Source: CAYQMF01 sp964418595
GTDB lineage: Bacteria > Planctomycetota > UBA1135 > UBA2386
NCBI GenBank assembly: GCA_964418595.1
Contig: CAYQMF010000059.1
Location: 1 to 36,774 of the forward strand
Reading direction: 5' to 3'
Length of the DNA: 36,774 nt
Positions 31,035 to 36,774 of the stretch are shown here, one piece after another. Numbering within the stretch: the stretch's first letter is position 1; every line of letters begins with the position of its first letter. The notes under the pieces were generated by a model. That model ran no database searches. It was not told where the DNA came from and saw nothing but the letters and a program-made list of their open reading frames with translations. Position numbers and translations under genes: made by a program.

Positions 31035-32279
31035 CTACGCGAGCACGCCGCGGATGGGGGCGGCGCCTTCTTCGACGAGGCGCACGGGGCGCCCGTCGGC
31101 GGAGCGCAGGATGCGACCGGTGTCTTCGCCCAGCGCGGTGAGCAGAGTCGCGAAGAGATCCGCGGGGGTCACCGCATCGCTCGCGGGCTCTTCTCCCTTG
31201 TGGTCCGTCGTGCCGAAGGCGACGCCGCGGCGGATGCCGCCGCCGAAGAGCAGGACCGACTGCGCTCTCGGCCAGTGGTCGCGGCCGCCGGACGGATTGA
31301 GCCGCGGCGTGCGCCCGAACTCGCTCGCGAGGCACACCACGGTGTCCTCCGCCATGCCGCTGCGGTCGAGGTCGTCGATGAGCGCGCCGAGCGCGTCGTC
31401 GAGTGCCTGCAGCTTGGGCGGGAAGCCGTAGGTGAGCGCGCGCACCATGTCGACGTGGTGGTCCCAACCCGTGTCGCGCACGAGCACCGCGCGCGCGCCG
31501 GCGCGCACGAGGCGACGGGCGAGGAGGCAGCCCTGGCCGAGCCGGTGTCGGCCGTAGGCCGCGCGCACGTCCGCGCGTTCGGCGCCGAGGTCGAAGGCCG
31601 CGCGCACGTCGGGGTCCTCGCTCATGCGCCGCGCCTGCGCGAGGAAGCGATCGCGGTCGGCCTCGAGCGCGCCGCGCGGTGCGCCGTCCAGCGCGTCGAG
31701 TTTGCCGAGGTAGTCGAGCGCCCGCCCGCGGTCGGCGCGCGGCGCGAGGTGCTGCACGGCGAAGTCGGGTCGGCCCGGGTCGCCGCCGACCTCGAACGGT
31801 CCGCGCGACGCGGGGAGGAAGCCGGCGCCGCCGTACTGCGGCGCGTCGGGCACCGCCACGAACGCGGGCAGGGCGCCCTCGCCCGCGGTGAGCGTGGCCG
31901 GCAGCGACGGGTGCACGAGCACCGGCGACGGTCGCTTGCCGGTGAGCAGGAGGTGCGCGCCGCGGTCGTGGTTGCCTTCGCCGTGCGTGAGCGAGCGGAT
32001 CAGCGCGCAGCGATCGAGGCGCGCGGCGAGTTTGGGCAGGTGCGCGCTCACGAACGTGCCGTCCACCGCGCCGCGCACGCTCGGCAGGTCGCCGCGGATG
32101 TTCACACCCGCCTCGGGCTTGCAGTCGAAAGTGTCGAGGTGGGTCATGCCGCCGTCGATCCAGACGAGGATCAGGCGGCGGGTGGACCGCGGGTCGCCGG
32201 CCTCCGCCCACGCGCGCAGGCCGAACGGCAGCGCGGCGGCGCCGCGCAGGAGGTCACGTCGGGTGAGGCTTCGACTCAT
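31035..32279 (-). CDS. DUF1501 protein (Tat-exported, alkaline-phosphatase-superfamily-like)
   Basis: A 414-residue protein. The N-terminus MSRSLTRRDLLRGAAALPFG is a twin-arginine signal (RRDLL at 7-11), indicating folded export. The body has the DUF1501 layout related to the sulfatase/phosphatase superfamily: LILVWIDGGMTHLDTFD, SLTHGEGNHDRGAHLLLTG, RDTGWDHHVDM, ASEFGRTPRLNPSGGRDHW, VLLFGGGIRRG and a final VTPADLFATLLTALGED. The biochemical function of DUF1501 proteins is unknown. The gene is translationally coupled to the DUF1549 gene by an ATGA overlap at 32276-32279, the usual partnership in planctomycetes. Confidence 0.92.
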   Translation of the reverse strand: MSRSLTRRDLLRGAAALPFGLRAWAEAGDPRSTRRLILVWIDGGMTHLDTFDCKPEAGVNIRGDLPSVRGAVDGTFVSAHLPKLAARLDRCALIRSLTHGEGNHDRGAHLLLTGKRPSPVLVHPSLPATLTAGEGALPAFVAVPDAPQYGGAGFLPASRGPFEVGGDPGRPDFAVQHLAPRADRGRALDYLGKLDALDGAPRGALEADRDRFLAQARRMSEDPDVRAAFDLGAERADVRAAYGRHRLGQGCLLARRLVRAGARAVLVRDTGWDHHVDMVRALTYGFPPKLQALDDALGALIDDLDRSGMAEDTVVCLASEFGRTPRLNPSGGRDHWPRAQSVLLFGGGIRRGVAFGTTDHKGEEPASDAVTPADLFATLLTALGEDTGRILRSADGRPVRLVEEGAAPIRGVLA

Positions 32280-34288
32280 CGCACGAACTCCGCTTCGCGG
32301 CTGAGGAGGAGGGCGATCGCCAGTTCGCGCAGGGTGCGGGCGCGATCGTCACTCGCTTCGAGGTCGGGCGCGAACGCCGCACGCTCGTCGGCGCGCGGCA
32401 GGCGCGTGAGGCAGGTGAGGAACAGCTCGTCGAGCTGCTCGCCGGCACTGCCGCCAAGGGTCGCGATCACCTCGACGCTGTTGCCCGGGGCGTCGAAGGT
32501 CGCAGCCCCGAGCATCGCCCCGTTCAGGAGCGCGAGGCGCAGCGCCAGCGGCGAAGCCGGCAGCGATGGCGCGCGCGCGACGGGCACGCCCATGGTCGCG
32601 GCGAGGGCGCGGCGCAGGGCGTCGCCGTCCAGCGCTTTGGGGCCGCGCGCCGCGAACCAGCGCGTCGCCGCGCCGTCGTCGCTGCTGTCCGGATCGTTCC
32701 CGCTGTCCAGCGCGTACAGCCGCGAAGTCACCACGAAGCGCAGCAGCGGCCGCATCCGCCCGCCGCCGGCGTGGAACGCCGCCTGCAGGACCGCGAGCCA
32801 CTCCTCGCACAGGGCCGGGTTGCTGTCACGGTGATCGTCGAGGGGCTCGACGAGCCCGCGTCCGAACAGCCACTGAAACACCCGGTTGCCGATGTTGCGC
32901 GCGAACCGGTCGTGCGTCGCGTCCAGCACGAATGCGCGCAGCGCCGCGTGGCGGTCGCCGCGCAGGACTGCATCGTCTGTCCCCGGCAGCGGCAGGAGGC
33001 GCGGCGCGATCGCCTCGCCCGAGTCGGCATCGAACATCATGCCTGCCACCATGCCGCCTTCCGGCGCGCGGCGCGGGCTCGCGAAGCATGCCGAGAACGC
33101 GCCGTGCTCGCCCTGGCGCCAGCGGTCGTTGGGGTGGTCGTGGCAGCGGGCGCAGCCGATGCGCAGGCCGAGGAGCGAACGCCCGACGTACTCGGCACGG
33201 TCGCGCGGATCCTCATGCCGCTGCAGGAAGCCTTCGTCGAGCGCGAGGACCTTGCCCACGAGTTCGCCGAGCGGCGCGTCGGCCTCGACGGCGTCGCGCA
33301 GCGTCGCGCGCAGGTGGGCGAGGCGCGCGCGCTCGAAGTCGCGGTCGGCGTCGGGCGCGGGCAGCTCGAGCCAGCTCGCGAGGCGCGCCGCGCCGATCTC
33401 GACGAACTCTCGCGTCGCCAGCAACGCGTCCGCGGTCGTTGCCATGCGCGTGTGCGGATCGGCGGTCAGGAAGCGGCGCAGCTCGCCCGGCGTCGGCGGG
33501 CGACCGCAGAGGTCGAGCCAGAGCCGGCGCGCCAGACGCTCCGGCGCGGCGGGCGCGCCGGGAGCGAGCCCGAGCTCGCGCATGCGCGCGACGAAGGCGA
33601 CGTCGAGGGCGTGCTCCGTCGTCGTCGGCGCGGTGGTCTGGTCTGGCGCGCCGAACGGCCGCAGCACGCGCACGCGCGCCGTCGCGCCCGCGTAGCGCGC
33701 GAGCAGCCACGCTTCGCCGGGGCCTTCCTCGACGATGGTGCCGTCGGCGCCGATGCGCGCGATGCGCTCGTCGGTCGAAGAGTACGTCGCGAGCCCGCTG
33801 ACGTCGCGACGCCCGTCGGCGAACGACCCCGTCACCGTCATCCGCTCGCCGACCCGCACGGCTTCGAGCCCGCGCAGCTCGCGCGCGGCGCCGCCGTCGA
33901 AGCGCGCGCCCGAACCGATCCACGCGCGCAGCAGCCGGTGCGCGTCGCCGTCGCGCTCGAGCCGTCGTCCGCCGCCGTGTTTCGTGCGCAGGAGCGGCTT
34001 CTGCAGGAGCAGGCTCGCATCGGGATCGCGCAGGTCCAACCGCCGCCCGCCGAGGTCGCGCGTGATCGCGGCGTGGTCGGCGCGCGGGTCGCTGCCGAAG
34101 AGCGAGAGCTTGAACCCGCCCTGTCCGGTCGCGGCACCGTGGCAGTAGGCCGACGCACAGCCCTGCCGCTGCAGCAACGGCAGCACGTCGTAGGTGAAGT
34201 CGGGGGTGACGTCGCCGTGCGCGCCGGGGGCGAGCGCCACCCACGCGGGGAGCGCGCCGAGCAGGAGGCATGCGCGCAGCGGGTTCAC
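32276..34288 (-). CDS. DUF1549/DUF1553 protein with cytochrome-c-type haem motifs and an Ig-like (Big_2) domain
   Basis: A 670-residue exported protein with a hydrophobic N-terminal signal (ACLLLGALPAWVALAPGAHG). A planctomycete-type cytochrome c motif, CASAYCH at 44-50 (C-x4-CH) in GCASAYCHGAATGQGGFKLS, is followed by a Big_2-like domain (about 145-210, VTGSFADGRRDVSGLATYSS). The DUF1549 region (about 220-440) contains a second CxxCH at 379-383 (GCARCHDHPNDRW). The C-terminal part is DUF1553 (RNIGNRVFQWLFGRGLVEPLDD through LPRADERAAF). These proteins are thought to be periplasmic haproteins; their substrate is unknown. The start is a GTG at 34288 inside the first of three 17-bp repeats. The stop overlaps the DUF1501 ATG. 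Confidence 0.9.
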   Translation of the reverse strand: MNPLRACLLLGALPAWVALAPGAHGDVTPDFTYDVLPLLQRQGCASAYCHGAATGQGGFKLSLFGSDPRADHAAITRDLGGRRLDLRDPDASLLLQKPLLRTKHGGGRRLERDGDAHRLLRAWIGSGARFDGGAARELRGLEAVRVGERMTVTGSFADGRRDVSGLATYSSTDERIARIGADGTIVEEGPGEAWLLARYAGATARVRVLRPFGAPDQTTAPTTTEHALDVAFVARMRELGLAPGAPAAPERLARRLWLDLCGRPPTPGELRRFLTADPHTRMATTADALLATREFVEIGAARLASWLELPAPDADRDFERARLAHLRATLRDAVEADAPLGELVGKVLALDEGFLQRHEDPRDRAEYVGRSLLGLRIGCARCHDHPNDRWRQGEHGAFSACFASPRRAPEGGMVAGMMFDADSGEAIAPRLLPLPGTDDAVLRGDRHAALRAFVLDATHDRFARNIGNRVFQWLFGRGLVEPLDDHRDSNPALCEEWLAVLQAAFHAGGGRMRPLLRFVVTSRLYALDSGNDPDSSDDGAATRWFAARGPKALDGDALRRALAATMGVPVARAPSLPASPLALRLALLNGAMLGAATFDAPGNSVEVIATLGGSAGEQLDELFLTCLTRLPRADERAAFAPDLEASDDRARTLRELAIALLLSREAEFVR

Positions 34289-34335
34289 TTCCTGGCCGAC
34301 CTCACTTCCTGGCGTGCCTCACTTCCTGGGTTGGG
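34285..34335. repeat. Three direct 17-bp repeats bridging a stop and a start codon
   Basis: TCACTTCCTGG begins at 34285, 34302 and 34319, exactly 17 bp apart. The following six bases are CCGACC, CGTGCC and GTTGGG. On the coding (minus) strand every copy contains AGGAAGTGA, which holds an SD-like AGGA, a GTG start and a TGA stop overlapped as GTGA. The copy at 34319 supplies the TGA of the redoxin-like gene, and the copy at 34285 supplies the GTG of the DUF1549 gene. Confidence 0.9.
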
Positions 34336-35353
34336 GCGGCTGGGTCTTGGGTGGCGTCACGCCGCGGGCCTGCAGGTACTTCTTGGCGCGCGTCTGCGCC
34401 GAGTCGGTGCCGTAGCCCAGGCTGACCATGAGCTTGAACATCTCGATCGCCTGCGCCTCGATGCCCGCGGCGGCGACGCGCGCGTCGATCCGGCCGAACA
34501 CGTCGTCGAGATCCTCGTCGCTCGCGGTGCGCTGGATCGCGTCGCGCAGCAGATTGCGGAGCTCGTCGTCGTCGGGGGCCTTGCCCTCGCGCTGCGCTGC
34601 GGCCGGCGGCGGCGCGCCCTCCGCGGCTGGCTCCATCGCCGGCCGGTTCGGCCGCTCGCGCGCCGCCCCCGCCATGCGCGCATTGCCCTGCCCGTCCTGC
34701 GCCTGCCGGCGGACCTGCAGCAGCAGCCCCGCCGTCAGCTCGCGCAGCTCCGCGCTGTCGTCAGGGAAACGCTTCGCCAGCAGCTCGCGCATGCCGGCGA
34801 GATCCTGCGGCATCGGCCCCGTCAACGTCGCGACCGCCGCCTCGACGTCGGGCACGTCCTGCGGCCCGGTGTCGGTGAACGCGCGCGCCGCCACGACCTT
34901 GCCTTCGTTCGCCAGCACCAGCGTCAGCGTGCAGCGGCGGTTGAGCGCATAGCTGCCGGGACCCTCGGCGCCGTCGGTGCTGATCACCATCGGATTCGAC
35001 AGCCGCATCGCCTGCGACGAGCGCTGCACCTGCGCTTCACCGGCGGTGCGATCCTCGGCGAGGAACACGGTGAACGTCCGCAGGCCGAGCAGACCGTACT
35101 CCTTCCCCACGCGCTCGAGGCCGTTGATCATCGGTGCCGTGTTGCGGTTGAGGACGTGGATGAAGAGCAGCGCGCCCGGCCCCTGGCCGAGCGCGGCGGC
35201 CGCATCGAAGGTCTGACCCGCGCGCGGCCCGGTGGGGGCGAAGACCTCGACCTTGCCGAGCGGCGTGCCGGCGGGGGGGCCGGAGACGAGGGGTGCATCC
35301 TGCGCCCAGGTCGTCGCCGCGAAGAGCAGGAAGGCGCCGAGAACGTATCGCAT
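34319..35353 (-). CDS. Exported redoxin-like protein lacking a CxxC, first gene of DUF1549/DUF1501 operon
   Basis: A 344-residue protein with a signal peptide (MRYVLGAFLLFAATTWAQ). Residues about 30-190 look like a thioredoxin/AhpC-type fold: GALLFIHVLNRNTAPMINGLERVGKEY, LRTFTVFLAEDRT, PMVISTDGAEGPGSYAL and TLTLVLANEGKVVAARAF. There is no CxxC and only one Cys (NRRCTLTL), so thiol-redox chemistry is unlikely. The C-terminal half (about 200-344) is Ala/Arg-rich and helical, with a low-complexity stretch at about 245-270. The fold call is tentative. It heads a three-gene minus-strand operon and is preceded at 8 nt by TAGACT. Its stop lies in the outermost of the 17-bp repeats. Confidence 0.65.
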   Translation of the reverse strand: MRYVLGAFLLFAATTWAQDAPLVSGPPAGTPLGKVEVFAPTGPRAGQTFDAAAALGQGPGALLFIHVLNRNTAPMINGLERVGKEYGLLGLRTFTVFLAEDRTAGEAQVQRSSQAMRLSNPMVISTDGAEGPGSYALNRRCTLTLVLANEGKVVAARAFTDTGPQDVPDVEAAVATLTGPMPQDLAGMRELLAKRFPDDSAELRELTAGLLLQVRRQAQDGQGNARMAGAARERPNRPAMEPAAEGAPPPAAAQREGKAPDDDELRNLLRDAIQRTASDEDLDDVFGRIDARVAAAGIEAQAIEMFKLMVSLGYGTDSAQTRAKKYLQARGVTPPKTQPPQPRK

Positions 35354-35361
35354 GGGGACGG

Positions 35362-35367
35362 AGTCTA
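35362..35367 (-). promoter_or_regulatory. Candidate -10 element TAGACT (minus strand)
   Basis: Minus-strand TAGACT ends 8 nt before the ATG (35353) of the redoxin-like gene, so a transcript starting at the usual distance would be leaderless. It would drive the three-gene DUF1549/DUF1501 operon. Confidence 0.5.
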
Positions 35368-35457
35368 GGCGCCCCGTGAGGCCGGTGCCGTTGGCGGTTG
35401 CACCGATGCGTTTTTCTTGCACGCGTGGGGGCGGGCGCGCGCTGCCGTCGGCAACGC

Positions 35458-35463
35458 TAGAAT
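35458..35463 (+). promoter_or_regulatory. Candidate -10 element TAGAAT upstream of wecE
   Basis: TAGAAT in the context CGCTAGAATCCCG is nearly the same as the CCTAGAATCCGC before the ECF sigma factor at 11826. It ends 86 nt before the wecE ATG, giving an unusually long leader for this window. Confidence 0.45.
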
Positions 35464-35492
35464 CCCGCCGCGCCTGCCCCGAGCCATGCGGC

Positions 35493-35506
35493 CGCCCACG
35501 TGGGCG
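35493..35506. promoter_or_regulatory. 14-bp perfect palindrome in the wecE leader
   Basis: CGCCCACGTGGGCG reads the same on both strands and lies between the candidate -10 box and the wecE ATG. It could be a repressor site. A few such palindromes are expected by chance in 37 kb of 70% GC DNA. Confidence 0.3.
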
Positions 35507-35549
35507 CGCCCGCGCATTCGACCGGCGCGCCGCAGGGTCAAACGAGCGC

Positions 35550-36734
35550 ATGCAGCCCACCAGTTCCGCAACCCCCGCCCCCGGCACCGTCGGGATCACG
35601 TACCGCATTCCGTTCAACCGCCCGACGCCGATCGGGCACGAGCTGGCCTACGTGGCGCACGCCGTCAAAGCGGCGAAGCTCGCGACCGACGGGGAGTTCA
35701 ACCGCCGCTGCGTGCAGATGCTCGGCCAGATCCTCGGCGTGCCGACCGTGCTGCTGACCAGCTCGTGCACGGCCGCCCTCGAGATGGCGATGATCCTCGC
35801 CGGGGTCAAGCCGGGCGACGAGGTGATCGTGCCGTCGTACACCTTCGTGTCGACCGCCAATGCCGTGGTGCGCGCGGGTGGCGTGCCGGTGTTCGTCGAC
35901 ATCCGCAGCGACACGCTGAACATGGACGAGAAGCTGGTGGCGGCGGCGATCAGCAGCAAGACCAAAGTCATTGCCCCGGTGCACTACGCGGGGGTCGGGT
36001 GTGCGATGGAGGCGATCATGTCGCTCGCCGGCGCGCACGGCCTGCGCGTGATCGAGGACGCGGCGCACTCGCTGAACGCGAGCTACCGGGGCAAGAAGCT
36101 CGGGACGATCGGGCACTACAACACGTTCTCGTTCCACGAGACGAAGAACTTCATCGCCGGCGAGGGCGGGGCGCTGGTGGTGACCGACCCCGCGGACCTG
36201 CACAAGGCGGAGATCCTGCGCAACAAAGGCACCGACCGCGCGCGCTTCGACCGGGGCGAGGTGAGCCGCTACACGTGGGTGGGCGTGGGCAGCAGCTATG
36301 GGCCGAGCGAGCTCAACGCGGCGTTCCTGTGTGCGCAGCTCGAACAGATGAAGGACATCGACGCGCGCCGGCGTTCGATCTGGCAGCGCTACTACGACGC
36401 GTTGCTGCCGCTGCAGACGGCCGGCGTGCTGCGCCTGCCGGTGGTGCCGGCCGACTGCGAGCCCAATGCGCACATCTTCTTCGTGCTGACCAAGGACGGC
36501 GCCGCCCGCGTTGCATTGCAGCAGGCGCTCGCCGCGCGCGGCGTGCAGGCGAGCACGCACTACGTGCCGCTGCACAGCTCGCCGTACGGCAAGCAGATCT
36601 CGCGCACGCCGGGCCCGATGCCGGTGACCGACGACACGGCGGCGCGGCTCGTGCGGCTGCCGCTGTACCACTCGCTGACCGACGCCGAGCAGGCGGAGGT
36701 GATTGCGGGGGTGCTGGCACACTTCGGCGGGTAG
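35550..36734 (+). CDS. wecE: dTDP-4-amino-4,6-dideoxygalactose transaminase (DegT/DnrJ/EryC1/StrS family)
   Basis: A 394-residue PLP-dependent sugar aminotransferase. It transfers an amino group (normally from glutamate) to C4 of dTDP-4-keto-6-deoxyglucose to make dTDP-4-amino-4,6-dideoxygalactose, a precursor of surface glycans. It follows E. coli WecE/RffA closely: IPFNRPTPIGHEL, LTSSCTAALEMA, GDEVIVPSYTFVSTANA, VIAPVHYAGV, the Schiff-base Lys199 in FSFHETKN, GEGGAL, NKGTDRARFDRGEVSRYTWV, GSSY.PSELNAAF and NAHIFFVL. The first 18 residues or so are an extra Pro/Thr-rich extension. ATG 35550 is the last start before the conserved core. No other nucleotide-sugar genes are seen within the window, but only 40 bp remain downstream. 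Confidence 0.9.
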   Translation: MQPTSSATPAPGTVGITYRIPFNRPTPIGHELAYVAHAVKAAKLATDGEFNRRCVQMLGQILGVPTVLLTSSCTAALEMAMILAGVKPGDEVIVPSYTFVSTANAVVRAGGVPVFVDIRSDTLNMDEKLVAAAISSKTKVIAPVHYAGVGCAMEAIMSLAGAHGLRVIEDAAHSLNASYRGKKLGTIGHYNTFSFHETKNFIAGEGGALVVTDPADLHKAEILRNKGTDRARFDRGEVSRYTWVGVGSSYGPSELNAAFLCAQLEQMKDIDARRRSIWQRYYDALLPLQTAGVLRLPVVPADCEPNAHIFFVLTKDGAARVALQQALAARGVQASTHYVPLHSSPYGKQISRTPGPMPVTDDTAARLVRLPLYHSLTDAEQAEVIAGVLAHFGG

Positions 36735-36774
36735 GCCGGGCGGGGTGGGTGGGGGCGAAGGGCCGGGCCTTGCG

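Noticed and set aside
35486..35549. Upstream ATG at 35486 as the wecE start or a leader peptide
   Set aside because: It is not in the wecE frame, and its frame runs on into an Arg-rich shadow of wecE without an early stop, so it is neither a wecE start nor a short leader peptide.

Overview
The window is a gene-dense, GC-rich (about 70%) chromosomal stretch. It looks like a planctomycete, from a high-GC lineage rather than a low-GC Rhodopirellula type. The supporting features are an ECF sigma factor coupled to a Ser/Thr kinase-TPR gene, kinase-formylglycine-generating-enzyme (FGE) fusions, a DUF1549/DUF1501 pair, a SASA-type esterase, and several large secreted repeat proteins that share a C-terminal module. 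I assign the lineage from gene content only; there is no rRNA in the window. No tRNA, rRNA, CRISPR array, transposase or integrase is apparent.

Layout. 1-591 is the 3' part of asnS. 684-5493 holds a secreted protein and a multi-pass membrane patatin-like lipase. 5512-7703 (minus) is an ArsB/NhaD-type permease translationally coupled to a tandem universal-stress protein. 7839-11803 is a BNR-repeat lipoprotein coupled to a cyclic-nucleotide-binding-domain/kinase fusion. 11853-15598 is an ECF sigma factor coupled to a transmembrane kinase with a TPR tail. 15599-16483 (minus) is a WD40-like lipoprotein. 16573-19060 holds a SASA esterase and a protein with the zinc signature of phospholipase C/P1 nuclease. 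19087-23157 (minus) is a LamG/Ig-repeat surface protein followed by a small HEAT protein. 23388-28389 is a kinase-FGE fusion followed by a pseudokinase-FGE fusion. 28356-30846 (minus) is an ECF sigma factor and an ELWxxDGT-repeat secreted protein. 31035-35353 (minus) is a three-gene operon of a redoxin-like protein, a cytochrome-c-motif DUF1549 protein and a Tat-exported DUF1501 protein. 35550-36734 is wecE.

Themes. The region is rich in Hanks-type kinase genes: three apparently active kinases and one pseudokinase within about 18 kb, together with two ECF sigma factors. They sit beside large exported repeat proteins, which suggests surface sensing linked to phospho-signalling (inference). The most unusual item is the kinase/pseudokinase pair with extracytoplasmic FGE-like domains. 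The second gene has lost the catalytic Lys, the HRD Asp and the APE segment, and starts from a strong Shine-Dalgarno inside the first gene. A TAGnnT hexamer recurs before seven genes, often only 8-10 nt from the start codon, which suggests leaderless transcription. A 17-bp triplication separates two genes in a way that suggests an ancestral GTGA stop/start overlap.

No gap without a gene exceeds 300 bases; the longest are 23158-23387, 35354-35549 and 30847-31034, and their contents are listed as sites.
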